Source of the DNA: Xanthostigma xanthostigma
Lineage: Eukaryota > Arthropoda > Insecta > Raphidioptera > Raphidiidae
Assembly (NCBI GenBank): GCA_963575645.1
Contig: OY754464.1
Span: 6,820,001 to 6,884,000, forward strand
Direction of reading: 5' to 3'
DNA: 64,000 nt
In this document: positions 22,337 to 33,469 of the stretch, one piece after another
Position numbering within the stretch: the stretch's first letter is position 1
Layout of the letters: every line of letters begins with the position of its first letter
The notes under the pieces: generated by a model
Databases searched by the model: none
The model's input: only the letters and a program-made list of their open reading frames with translations
Told to the model about the DNA's origin: nothing
Made by a program: the position numbers and the translations under genes

Positions 22337-23635
22337 TTAGTTCAATTTCATAATATAGTTGTACTGACTACTTAAATTTTGAGTGTCTGTTCTATAATTA
22401 ATAGAATTGTTTTTTCTAATAAAACACATTTCACTGATATTACGTTTTTTCCAATTTGACTCTTTATCTAATATTTGAACTTCGTTAAATAAAAATTTAT
22501 GTCCAGTGTCGAAATGATGAGATGACAACGCGGTCTTATTATCACTTAATAAATTATTGTTTCTACAGTCCATTCTGTGTTGGTAAATTCTATGTTTTAG
22601 TAACTGTCTTGTTTGCCCCACATAACACTTACTACATTCACAAGGTATTTTGTAAATGATATTAGATTGATGTAAAATAGGTGTTTTATCTTTAAGACTT
22701 GTGAATAATCTGTCTAATTTATTTAAGTTATAAAACACCAACTTGATATTTGTGTTAGAAAATAGTCTGTTGATCTTGTAGGATAAGTTCTTGACGAATG
22801 GAAATCTAACAAACATCTTGGTAGAGTTAGTTCTTTCAGCCACAGTATCCAACGTGTTATTCAGGTGATTTTGGTCTTGTATAAACTTATTGATGCATTG
22901 ATGAATAAACTTGACAGGGTAATTATTAGCTTTTAAGATATTTTCAACTTTCTTAAAATTGTCATTATGGTAATCTTGGTGACTTAATCTTGTTACCCTG
23001 TGTAACAAGCTTTTTATAACACTAATTTTCTGCTGTACTGAATGGTTTGAGCGATAATTCAGAAGCCTGCCTGAATGAGATGGTTTCATATACCAATTCG
23101 TTCTTAATTCTCCTGAAGCTGAACGTGTTACTAATGTGTCTAAAAATGGGATTGATTTATCAACTTCCTTCTCCATAGTGAATTGGATCTTCTCATTAAA
23201 CTGATTAAACCTTTGCAATAAGTCATCAATTTTATTATCAGGAACTGCAATGAAAGTGTCGTCCACATAAACTTTTAGTATCGGGATTTTATATGGTAAA
23301 GTTTCCAATACTTTGGAAACTACGTAGTCCATCACGATGTTGGCTAAGACAGGACTTGCTGGGTTTCCCATTGCGCTGCCATCAAGTTGGAGGTAGAAAT
23401 GATTATCGTAGCTAAAGTAACTTGTGTCAAAACAAAAACAAATAAGTTCAATGAGCAAGTCAAGAGTTATGTTAATTTTCTTTGACCACGTGTGCCAATT
23501 TTCTTTAACAATTTTTAAGACCAATTCTTTAGGTATATTTGTGAAAAGGGATGTTACATCTAAAGACACCAGATTATAATTCGGATCCAACTTAATTCCT
23601 CTTAAAGATTCAACAAAACAATACGAGTTCTTTAC
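22337..23635 (-). pseudogene. Penelope-like reverse transcriptase/GIY-YIG endonuclease, 5'-truncated, left copy
   Basis: The open frame covers 417 codons from a TTG at 23590, but it stays open to the palindrome centre (VKNSYCFVESLRGIKLDPNY). So it is an N-terminally truncated polyprotein without a real start. Reverse transcriptase motifs: A (SLDVTSLFTNIP, D11), B (GSAMGNPASPVLANI, 71-85), C (YVDD, 108-111) and FLD (149-151). A linker leads to a GIY-YIG nuclease: Tyr at 313, CxCxxC (317-322), YVG (323-325), Arg334 and Glu387. RT-EN order with YVDD is diagnostic of PLEs. The N-terminal part is missing, so the protein is unlikely to be active. It differs from the right copy at residues 260 and 263. 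Confidence 0.9.
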
Positions 23636-24937
23636 GTAAAGAACTCGTATTGTTTTGTTGAATCTTTAAGAGGAATTAAGTTGGATCCGAATTATAATCT
23701 GGTGTCTTTAGATGTAACATCCCTTTTCACAAATATACCTAAAGAATTGGTCTTAAAAATTGTTAAAGAAAATTGGCACACGTGGTCAAAGAAAATTAAC
23801 ATAACTCTTGACTTGCTCATTGAACTTATTTGTTTTTGTTTTGACACAAGTTACTTTAGCTACGATAATCATTTCTACCTCCAACTTGATGGCAGCGCAA
23901 TGGGAAACCCAGCAAGTCCTGTCTTAGCCAACATCGTGATGGACTACGTAGTTTCCAAAGTATTGGAAACTTTACCATATAAAATCCCGATACTAAAAGT
24001 TTATGTGGACGACACTTTCATTGCAGTTCCTGATAATAAAATTGATGACTTATTGCAAAGGTTTAATCAGTTTAATGAGAAGATCCAATTCACTATGGAG
24101 AAGGAAGTTGATAAATCAATCCCATTTTTAGACACATTAGTAACACGTTCAGCTTCAGGAGAATTAAGAACGAATTGGTATATGAAACCATCTCATTCAG
24201 GCAGGCTTCTGAATTATCGCTCAAACCATTCAGTACAGCAGAAAATTAGTGTTATAAAAAGCTTGTTACACAGGGTAACAAGATTAAGTCACCAAGATTA
24301 CCATAATGACAATTTTAAGAAAGTTGAAAATATCTTAAAAGCTAATAATTACCCTGTCAAGTTTATTCATCAATGCATCAATAAGTTTATACAAGACCAA
24401 AATCACCTGAATAACACGTTGGATACTGTGGCTGAAAGAACTAACTCTACCAAGATGTATGTTAGAATTCCATTCGTCAAGAACTTATCCTACAAGATCA
24501 ACAGACTATTTTCTAACACAAATATCAAGTTGGTGTTTTATAACTTAAATAAATTAGACAGATTATTCACAAGTCTTAAAGATAAAACACCTATTTTACA
24601 TCAATCTAATATCATTTACAAAATACCTTGTGAATGTAGTAAGTGTTATGTGGGGCAAACAAGACAGTTACTAAAACATAGAATTTACCAACACAGAATG
24701 GACTGTAGAAACAATAATTTATTAAGTGATAATAAGACCGCGTTGTCATCTCATCATTTCGACACTGGACATAAATTTTTATTTAACGAAGTTCAAATAT
24801 TAGATAAAGAGTCAAATTGGAAAAAACGTAATATCAGTGAAATGTGTTTTATTAGAAAAAACAATTCTATTAATTATAGAACAGACACTCAAAATTTAAG
24901 TAGTCAGTACAACTATATTATGAAATTGAACTAACTT
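23636..24937 (+). pseudogene. Penelope-like reverse transcriptase/GIY-YIG endonuclease, 5'-truncated, right copy
   Basis: Mirror copy of the preceding gene. The frame is open from the palindrome centre and runs to TAA after YNYIMKLN; counting from the TTG at 23681 it has 417 codons. The same RT motifs (A, B, YVDD, FLD) and the same GIY-YIG nuclease with CECSKCYVGQT are intact. Here residues 260 and 263 are Tyr and Ile, where the left copy has Phe and Phe. The 3' untranslated part (24938-25194) ends in the hammerhead-like motif and the TTTGTCCACAAACCTGCGAA block shared with the copy at 53011. Tail and nuclease are complete and the 5' third is lost, as expected for target-primed insertion that stopped early. 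Confidence 0.9.
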
Positions 24938-25108
24938 ACGAATTTTTAATTTTTTATTTTTAATTTTTATTTTTATTGTTTAAAACATTTATACATAAAC
25001 TAGTTGCCATGTTTTTATCTTATGTACCTTAACTTTTGTTAATTGCTATGGTTAGTAATTAATGTTTATTTTCATAATTATTGTTTTAAATAATTTTCAA
25101 TTTTGTAC

Positions 25109-25144
25109 TTGAAAAAGTCTAAATTTATAGACGAAACGTCGTAC
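25109..25144 (+). ncRNA. Hammerhead-like motif in PLE 3' tail
   Basis: Reads TTGAAAA, then a stem II (GTCTA / TAGAC around AATTTA), then GAAACGTC, with GTAC on both sides as possible outer pairing. GAAA and the ACGTC step fit PLE hammerheads; CUGANGA is degraded to TTGAAAA. Probably decayed or divergent. The same motif is at 52967-52998. Confidence 0.4.
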
Positions 25145-25223
25145 AATTATAAATATAACTTTTGTCCACAAACCTGCGAATTTTTTCTTATTAACTATTA
25201 TCGATGGACACGATATCTAATAT

Positions 25224-25237
25224 ATATCATATTTAAT
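25224..25237. repeat. Target site duplication, right
   Basis: ATATCATATTTAAT, identical to 22064-22077. Confidence 0.8.
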
Positions 25238-25350
25238 AATACATTACTGCGCTCTCGCTTGCGCGCACAGGGTCAGGCGGAACGTTACACTTTTTCGTGC
25301 GTGCAGCTGGTGTTTCATCAATTTATAAGACGTTATCACGTCAAAAACTT

Positions 25351-28300
25351 AGTCCACCATCTTTAGAAGTCCGCCATATTGGATTTAAAGTGACGTCACT
25401 TTATTTTTCGAGTTATTCTCAGCAAGCCCTTTCATTTGATACCCATATTGTAGGAAAGCATAATAAAATTAGTCCGCCATCTTTAGAAGTCCGCCATATT
25501 GGATTTAGAGTGACGTCACTTTATTTTTCGAGTTATTCTCAGCAAGCCCTTTCATTTGATACCCATATTGTAGGAAAGCATAATAAAATAAGTCCGCCAT
25601 CTTTAGACGTCCGCCATATTGGATTTAAAGTGACGTCACTTTATGTTTCGAGTTATTCTCAGTAAGCCCTTTCATTTGATACCCATATTGTAGGAAAGCA
25701 TAATAAAATTAGTCCGCCATCTTTAGAAGTCCGCCATATTGGATTTATAGTGACGAAACTTTATTTTTCGAGTTATTCTCAGCAAGCCCTTTCATTTGAT
25801 ACCCATATTGTAGAAAAGCATAATAAAATAAGTCCGCCATCTTTAGAAGTCCGCCATATTTGATTTAGAGTGACGTCACTTTATTTTTCAAGTTATTTTC
25901 AGCAAGCCCTTTCATTTGATACCCATATTGTAGGAAAGCATAAAAAACTTAGTCCGCCATCTTTAAAAGTCCGCCATATTGGTTTTAGACTGACGTCACT
26001 TTATTTTTCGAGTTAATCTTAGCAAGCCCTTTCATTTGATACCCATATTGTAGGAAAGCATAATAACATTAGTCCACCATCTTTAGAAGTCCGCCATATT
26101 GGATTTAAAGTGACGTCACTTTATTTTTCGAGTTATTCTCAGCAAGCCCTTTCATTTGATACCCATATTGTAGGAAAGCATAATAAAATTAGTCCGCCAT
26201 CTTTAGAAGTCCGCCATATTGGATTTAGAGTGACGTCACTTTATTTTTCGAGTTATTCTCAGCAAGCCCTTTCATTTGATACCCATATTGTAGGAAAGCA
26301 TAATAAAATAAGTCCGCCATCTTTAGAAGTCCGCCATATTGGATTTAAAGTGACGTTACTTTATTTTTCGAGTTATTCTTAGCAAGCCCTTTCATTTGAT
26401 ACCCATATTGTAGGAAAGCATAATAAAATTAGTCCGCCATCTTTAGAAGTCCGCCATGTTGGATTTAGAGCGACGTCACTTCATTTTTCGAGTTATTCTC
26501 AGCAAGCCCTTTCATTTGATACCCATATTGTTGGAAAGCATAATAAAATTAGTCCGCCATCTTCAGTAGTCCGCCATATTGGATTTATAGTGACGAAACT
26601 TTATTTTTCGAGTTATTCTCAGCAAGCCCTTTCATTTGATACCCATATTGTAGAAAAGCATAATAAAATTAGTCCGCCATCTTTAGAAGTCCGCCATATT
26701 TGATTTAGAGTGACGTCACTTTATTTTTCAAGTTATTTTCAGCAAGCCCTTTCATTTGATACCCATATTGTAGGAAAGCATAAAAAACTTAGTCCGCCAT
26801 CTTTAGAAGTCCGTCATATTGGTTTTAGACTGACGTCACTTTATTTTTCGAGTTAATCTTAGCAAGCCCTTTCATTTGATACCCATATTGTAGGAAAGCA
26901 TAATAACATTAGTCCGCCATCTTTAGAAGTCCGCCATATTGGATTTAGAGTGACGTAACTTTATTTTTCGAGTTATTCTCAGCAAGCCCTTTCATTTGAT
27001 ACCCATATTGTTGGAAAGCATAATAAAATTAGTCCGCCATCTTTAGAAGTTCGCCATATTGGATTTAGAGTGACGTCACTTTATGATTCGAGTTATTCTC
27101 AGCAAGCCCTTTCATTTGATACCCATATTGTTGGAAAGCATAATAAAATTAGTCCGCCATCTTTAGAAGTTCGCCATATTGGATTTAGAGTGACGTCACT
27201 TTATTTTTCGAGTTAATCTTAGCAAGCCCTTTCATTTGATACCCATATTGTAGGAAAGCATAATAACATTAGTCCGCCATCTTTAGAAGTCCGCCATATT
27301 GGATTTAGAGTGACGTAACTTTATTTTTCGAGTTATTCTCAGCAAGCCCTTTCATTTGATACCCATATTGTTGAAAAGCATAATAAAATTAGTCCGCCAT
27401 CTTTAGAAGTTCGCCATATTGGATTTAGAGTGACGTCACTTTATGATTCGAGTTATTCTCAGCAAGCCCTTTCATTTGATACCCATATTGTTGGAAAGCA
27501 TAATAAAATTAGTCCGCCATCTTTAGAAGTTCGCCATATTGGATTTAGAGTGACGTCACTTTATGATTCGAGTTATTCTCAGCAAGCCCTTTCATTTGAT
27601 ACCCATATTGTTGGAAAGCATAATAAAATTAGTCCGCCATCTTTAGAAGTTCGCCATATTGGATTTAGAGTGACGTCACTTTATGATTCGAGTTATTCTC
27701 AGCAAGCCCTTTCATTTGATACCCATATTGTTGGAAAGCATAATAAAATTAGTCCGCCATCTTTAGTAGTCTGCCATATTGGATTTATAGTGACGAAACT
27801 TTATTTTTCGAGTTATTCTCAGCAAGCCCTTTCATTTGATACCCATATTGTAGAAAAGCATAATAAAATTAGTCCGCCATCTTTAGAAGTCCGCCATATT
27901 TGATTTAGAGTGACGTCACTTTATTTTTCAAGTTATTTTCAGCAAGCCCTTTCATTTGATACCCATATTGTAGGAAAGCATAAAAAACTTAGTCCGCCAT
28001 CTTTAGAAGTCCGCCATATTGGTTTTAGACTGACGTCACTTTATTTTTCGAGTTAATCTTAGCAAGCCCTTTCATTTGATACCCATATTGTAGGAAAGCA
28101 TAATAACATTAGTCCGCCATCTTTAGAAGTCCGCCATATTGGATGTAGAGTGACGTAACTTTATTTTTCGAGTTATTCTCAGCAAGCCCTTTCATTTGAT
28201 ACCCATATTGTTGGAAAGCATAATAAAATTAGTCCGCCATCTTTAGAAGTTCGCCATATTGGATTTAGAGTGACGTCACTTTATGATTCGAATTTTTCTC

Positions 28301-29582
28301 AGCAAGCCCTTTCATTTGATACCCATATTGTAGGAAAGCATAATAACATTAGTCCGCCATCTTTAGAAGTCCGCCATATTGGATTTAGAGTGACGTCACT
28401 TTATTTTTTGAGTTATTCTCAGCAAGCTCTTTCATTTGATACCCATATTGTAGGAAACCATAATAAAATTAGTCCGCCATCTTTAGAAGTCCGCCATGTT
28501 GGATTTAGAGTGACGTCACTTCATTTTTCGAGTTATTCTCAGCAAGCCCTTTCATTTGATACTCATATTGTTGGAAAGCATAATAAAATTAGTCCGCCAT
28601 CTTTAGAAGTCCGCCATATTGGATTTAGAGTGACGTCACTTTATTTTTCGAGTTATTCTCAGCAAGCCCTTTCATTTGATACCCATATTGTAGGATAGCA
28701 TAATAAAATAAGTCCGCCATCTTTAGAAGTCCGCCATATTGGATTTAAAGTGACGTTACTTTATTTTTCGAGTTATTCTCAGCAAGCCCTTTCATTTGAT
28801 ACCCATATTGTAGGAAAGCATAATAAAATTAGTCCGCCATCTTTAGAAGTCCGCCATATTGGATTTAGAGTGACGTCACTTTATGTTTCGAGTTATTCTC
28901 AGTAAGCCCTTTCATTTGATACCCATATTGTAGGAAAGCATAATAAAATTAGTCCGCCATCTTTAGAAGTCCGCCATATTGGATTTATAGTGACGTAACT
29001 TTATTTTTCGAGTTATTCTCAGCAAGCCCTTTCATTTGATACCCATATTGTAGGAAAGCATAATAAAATTAGTCCGCCATCTTCAGAAGTCCGCCATATT
29101 TGATTTAGAGTGACGTCACTTTATTTTTCAAGTTATTTTCAGCAAGCCCTTTCATTTGATACCCATATTGTAGGAAAGCATAAAAAACTTAGTCCGCTAT
29201 CTTTAAAAGTCCGCCATATTGGTTTTAGACTGACGTCACTTTATTTTTCGAGTTAATCTCAGCAAGCCCTTTCATTTGATACCCATATTGTAGGAAAGCA
29301 TAATAACATTAGTCCGCCATCTTTAGAAGTCCGCCATATTGGATTTAGAGTGACGTAACTTTATTTTTCGAGTTATTCTCAGCAAGCCCTTTCATTTGAT
29401 ACCCATATTGTTGGAAAGCATAATAAAATTAGTCCGCCATCTTTAGAAGTCCGCCATATTGGATTTAGAGTGACGTCACTTCATTTTTCGAGTTATTCTC
29501 AGCAAGCCCTTTCATTTGATACCCATATTGTTGGAAAGCATAATAAAATTAGTCCGCCATATTGGATTTAGAGTGACGTCAC
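25351..29582 (+). repeat. 120-bp satellite array, 35 units plus a partial
   Basis: The unit begins AGTCCGCCATCTTTAGAAGT and repeats every 120 bp exactly. The last copy (29551) is truncated by a jump between its two internal CCGCCAT motifs. Each unit has two CCGCCATNTT motifs (CCGCCATCTT and CCGCCATATT), and most have GTGACGTCAC. Variant units recur in blocks: the TTTTCAAGTTATTTTC variant is at 25861, 26701, 27901 and 29101, that is 7, 10 and 10 units apart. Because 120 is a multiple of 3, long ORFs appear (40-residue period, ISPPSLEVRHIGF); these are by-products and not genes. Confidence 0.95.
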
Positions 29583-30205
29583 CGATTTTCCCCAAAAAAA
29601 TAACAAAAATTTCTAGTAAAAATAGATAGAGTAAAAACCGTCTTAAAAACTATATTATTATTATATAAAACAACATTATAAGAGATATATTCTTTTACGC
29701 ATGCGCCGATGTTCTCCAAAAACAATAGGCCACTTCATATTTGCATATCAAACATCCTCCCAAAATTTGGTTTCAATCCGCTCATCCTTGGTGTCGGAAT
29801 GATAAGAAATGTCAAAAGTGACGTTTGCTTCTGTCAAAGTATTAAGTTCTAATAATTAGTTATTCAAATTGTTAACTTAGAAGGCGTTGGATTTCAGAAA
29901 TATTCGAAACGGCATCCGTTTTTGAACAAATGCTATCTTTTAATTTCATTATTGTCATAAATAAAATTATCGACCAATTTTATTTTAAGACTGAACATAC
30001 GCAATAATTATATTACCATGTTATACCGTGCAACAGAGAGAGATAACCGAAAGATGTTTGCTATCGGTTATATCAGATTGAATTTATTTCTATATAAATG
30101 TGTATAAAAAAACTGATTGGGCGAATTCTGTTGTACGAAATTTATGTAAAATTTTCTCCTCTTTCGTTTAAGACAGGTTTCGAACCGATCTGATTTAAAT
30201 TGAGC
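29583..30205 (+). repeat. Family C unit followed by family D core (copy 4)
   Basis: 29583-29754 matches one of the tandem units at 21501-22001 (TTATATAAAACAACATTATA, GCATGCGCCGATG). From about 29755 the sequence matches the interior of family D copy 1 (CCGCTCATCCTTGGTGTCGG... to GATCTGATTTAAATTGAGCG) but lacks both termini. Confidence 0.55.
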
Positions 30206-30440
30206 GAGTTATAAGCGAAAAACTTCGTTTTTTCTAAATTGCTCCCCTCTGGAGCAAAAATTCAAAAATGGGGCGACGTTAGGATCTAAGTTACCCGGAG
30301 ACAAATCGAACAAAAAAAAGTTTTTTAAAATCGGTTAAGTCGTTTGGGCTGTACGCTGGATACAAAAAGCGTGACTCACAGATTCACAGACAAAGCGAGT
30401 ACATATAGGCGCTTTAGCTTACGCTATTCGCGCCTAAAAA
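30206..30440 (+). repeat. Retroelement-like 3' region
   Basis: Contains AAAATCGGTTAAGTCGTTTG and CACAGATTCACAGACAAAGCG, a style common to 3' tails of insect SINE/LINE elements. Boundaries are unclear and there is no ORF. Confidence 0.35.
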
Positions 30441-30989
30441 CGAATTGAATACCTGCAATCATATTTAAAAAATAATTTTGTAAAGTGATAATTATTATAC
30501 TTATTTAGTGCGAATAATTCGCACAGGTCACACTAGTTATTATTATTGTTTAAAAAACCAGAATAATCCAATCATTGCTGCATATTAGTCAATACGTTTT
30601 TTTTTTGGAACAAATGGTATCCATGCGTAATTCTTACACGTTTTGAATACGTAACTAGCCAGTCATCCGGCGGCGCATTGACTTCTGATAATAATGGATT
30701 ATATCATTTATGAGTTATGTGCCTCGAGCTCCGATCATGGACAGGCAATAACTGCCTCGTCGAGTGCAGCCCTCGTGAATAATTAATTGATCGCGGTGCC
30801 ACGAATTGTGGCTGCCTTGAATTTGTTATGCATTATAAACTTTTATCCGCTGTATTTCCCGTCAACTATTTTGTCGTCAAATTCAATTGTTTATCCTTTT
30901 CTTACGACCGAATTATAAATCTTTTTATACTTGAGGTCACAGAGTTACGTCAGTGACAGAGACTTTTTTGTTAATATGTAGGCCAAATA
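30441..30989. other. No gene recognised
   Basis: AT-rich with a few GC-richer words near 30660-30800. Nothing supportable. Confidence 0.35.
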
Positions 30990-31066
30990 AGGCCTAGTTT
31001 ATATGAGAGGCGTTCAACGCGCGTTGGCCCAACGCGCGTTGAACGCCTCTCATATAAACTAGGCCT
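30990..31066. repeat. Perfect 77-bp palindrome
   Basis: Two 38-bp arms mirror each other around a single C at 31028. The ends are AGGCCTAGTTTATATGAGAG and its complement, and the centre contains AACGCGCGTTGG and its complement. No flanking duplication was recognised. Confidence 0.9.
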
Positions 31067-31101
31067 AAGAGTAGAAGTTGCTAAAAATCCACGTTTTTAT
31101 G

Positions 31102-31704
31102 TAACTGTGTCCACATGACTCTTTATTGGGAGCTGGCTCCGTGCGCTCCGCTCACTAAAAAGAGTCGCACAGAGCGAGTCGTTCAAAGGAGCGACACTAA
31201 ACAGTACGCATTACACAAGAGTGCAGACTGCAGAGGTGTGAACTGTCATCATGCATGCTCAGGAGTCACACACTCAGCTCTGATCTCATTTTAATATGAT
31301 TCTGATCTTATATTATTCGCATTTCGGATAAAATATAAAGTACTTATAATAAAAGCTTAACAATAATAATGTTTATTGTTACATAATTATATCTTTGTCA
31401 ACGACGTCAATGTGAATGGTTTAAGTCACTGTAAGCTTAGTACTGGTGCACTTACCGTGTGTCATTCAACATTAAATGACTCAACAAAGATAACTCCGTA
31501 CGTGCAAAATTCACTAGTGTCTCTGTGGTCTGTGCGCTCTGTAAATGTGCGAATGCAACAGTACAGAACAGCTCAGCACAGAGCAATGGCGCTCGGAGTA
31601 TGTCATTCACAAAAAAAAGGAGCGATTCGCTCCGCTCCGAGAAAGGAGTCGTTCATTATGAACGACTTGCTCAGGAGTCAGGAGTCAGGAGCGACACTTC
31701 ACTA
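31102..31704. mobile_element. hAT-type MITE family I, copy 2
   Basis: Inverted relative to copy 1. Left end GTGTCCACATGACTC (terminus decayed), right end GGAGCGACACTTCACTA. Internal landmarks ATATCTTTGTCAACGACGTC and CACTAGTG are shared with the other copies. Target duplication not recognisable. The ORFs at 31376-31705 and 31525-31722 are repeat-derived frames. Confidence 0.7.
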
Positions 31705-31735
31705 GTAACCCAGCCATTCTAAGTCCTATAAGGAT

Positions 31736-32028
31736 CGCTGCACACGAGGCTGATTTAGGCGCTAGATTCCTTGCTAAATTTGGCTGCTAGGTTTCGAGCG
31801 AGCTATGGCGCTGAATTTTATGATGATTTATGTGTTTTGAAGCTGGCTTTTTAGATGGGTTTTGTGCACGCGCTGTAACAGTTCGAATATTAACAAAAGT
31901 GAACGTTTATTATCTCTGTATAGAACACACACTATGACGCCATGTTTGTTTGTGGGCGTTTGCCCATGTCGACTACGTGACAAGATACTGTTTTCTGATT
32001 GGATCTTGTTCGCAAGTTTCCAACAACG
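31736..32028 (+). mobile_element. Partial copy of the 54.9-kb foldback family (family G)
   Basis: Starts GGATCGCTGCACACGAGGC and shares GTGGGCGTT..CCCA, ACGTGACAAGATACTG and GATTGG.TCTTG blocks with 54881-55722, but only one arm is present. Another terminus-like piece is at about 44139. Confidence 0.55.
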
Positions 32029-32965
32029 AAGCTTATATCAAAACCAGTCTCGTCTGCAACGGTTTTTTTGATCTGATTATAATATATGGGTTTTCTTCCT
32101 TCAAAAATTAAATTTTTCAAACAATGCTCTCATTGAAAATGGGTTTAGGCATTTTTATACAATTAATTGAAAAAAATTCGGTTTTCAATTTCAAAAATAA
32201 AGGATGGGTGTCAATAATATAGGTATATTTTCCCCTGAAGAGTTTTGGATTTTTATTCATATATTTATCAACTACGGGTAGTTATATTTAAGAAAAAAGT
32301 CAAATAAAGTCAAATATTTTATTATGTTTGTAAAAAAAAATAGTCAAATTTAAAAAGGTGATTAAGTTAATAATTAACTAAAACGGGTTAGATTATCGTT
32401 AATTAATAATAAAAATAGTAAAAATAATACGAGCGCAGTGGACCAACACTTTTTTATTTATATATGTTATTCTTTACAATATGTTAAATCATATATGTAA
32501 AGGATAAAGTGTTGGAAGATTGCGCTGATGGATAAAAAAAAAGTAAAAACTACAAAAACGATCAATTTTTGAAGAAATTCCTCAAAATATTCTATTTCAA
32601 ACTATAAATAAAAATAAAAATATTTATGAAAGGTAAGATATATCATGCAAAACGCACAGGGTTGGTAATCTAGTATTGAAAAAATGTAGCAATAGGGCTC
32701 TGCAGTGGTATTATTTTATTTTCCGTGATTTATAGGGGAAATTACCTAGGTTATTGACACCCATCCTTTTTATTTTTAACTTCTATGCTTCCTAAGACAG
32801 TTTTTTATCAGTAGATCAAATTTTTGAGAACATGACAAAAAGAAAAAAAAATATGTGGACATGGTCTGGTGAGGTACTTTTCATTTCTGAGTTCTGATTT
32901 TTGGTGCCCCCTGAGACGTGATGCTTTAAACAATTGCTTACTTTGCTTGTAGGCCAATCCAGCAC
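32029..32965. mobile_element. hAT-like MITE family J, partial copy with nested MITE
   Basis: The right end is CCAATCCAGCACTG, and the inner sequence matches 56842-57374 (AGGCATTTTTATACAATTAATTG, GAGGTACTTTTCATTT.TGAG, GCCCCCTGAGACGTGATGC). The copy is split by another element at 32202-32766. The left end is missing. Confidence 0.6.
32202..32766. mobile_element. MITE family K nested in family J
   Basis: TIRs of about 35 bp: GGATGGGTGTCAATAATATA at the left and its near complement TTATTGACACCCATCC at the right. An inner inverted pair (GGACCAACACTTTTTT and AAAGTGTTGG) lies near 32440 and 32510. The flanks are family J sequence on both sides, so this insertion is the younger of the two. Confidence 0.65.
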
Positions 32966-33469
32966 TGAGTACAATACATTATTTTTTCAGTCTCCTGTAG
33001 CATAATCAAGTACCTACCTACTTCAATGAAAAAAAAATGTCAGTCCAAAAAAAAAAATATTTCCGCAAACGGTGAATAAATACATTTCATTCAGTTTTGC
33101 ATTTATTTGTTTCAAAAGCGCGCCCTTTTGTTCTGCGCATATTATTGTGTCTGCTATAGAAATGTTTCATACGTTTTTAAATCCCTCTAAATCCTACGAC
33201 TATTGTCCTGTTCGATAAAATACATGGATGGCCTCTTCAGAGCTCACGGAGCCTGATTTAGAGGCTCTCCATTGAGAACTGAGCACGCAAAACAATTAAC
33301 AAATGTAAGAATTGTTCAGACAAAAGAAAACCACGTCCTATAAAATAGCTGCTTTTAATTCCTCTACATTTTACCTACAGTAAAATGATTCGTTTAACGC
33401 TATAGTACTGTTAAGTACACCTAATAAATGTCATCTAACCAATCTAATAGTAATTTCCGAAAACGACTT
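32966..33469. other. No gene recognised
   Basis: AT-rich spacer with poly-A runs. Nothing supportable. Confidence 0.35.

Larger units (their letters stand above)
22078..25223. mobile_element. Penelope-like element inserted as a head-to-head palindrome
   Basis: Two 5'-truncated PLE copies are joined without spacer at the self-complementary TTTACGTAAA around 23635/23636. The inverted identity runs from 22077 to 25194, about 1559 bp per arm; in the coding part I noticed only two amino-acid differences. The right side alone has an extra extension (25195-25223, containing CGATGGACACGATATCTAAT) before the target duplication. The same extension follows the separate PLE at 53048. A mirrored sequencing artefact would not produce a direct duplication outside the palindrome or a one-sided extension. 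Confidence 0.9.
22002..25348 (+). mobile_element. Family D element, copy 3, interrupted by the PLE palindrome
   Basis: The left terminus (ATTGGATGTCTGTAAAGTCG at 22002) and the right terminus (ending ACGTTATCACGTCAAAAA at about 25347) match copy 1 but are separated by the PLE insertion at 22078-25223. The 120-bp satellite begins immediately after the right terminus. Confidence 0.6.

Noticed and set aside
22337..24934. Two independent PLE genes with real start codons
   Set aside because: The frames begin at TTG and are open through to the palindrome centre. Both are 5'-truncated halves of one insertion.
22064..25237. Palindrome as a pure sequencing or assembly hairpin artefact
   Set aside because: A direct 14-bp duplication lies outside the mirror region and only one side has the 3' extension, which an artefact would not produce.
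25297..28698. Long ORFs of a repetitive protein (40-residue period) on the plus strand
   Set aside because: They arise because the 120-bp satellite unit is a multiple of three. They are broken by stops in variant units, and the conserved parts are DNA motifs, not protein.
25351..29582. CRISPR-like array
   Set aside because: The whole 120-bp unit is repeated without unique spacers, in eukaryotic repeat DNA.
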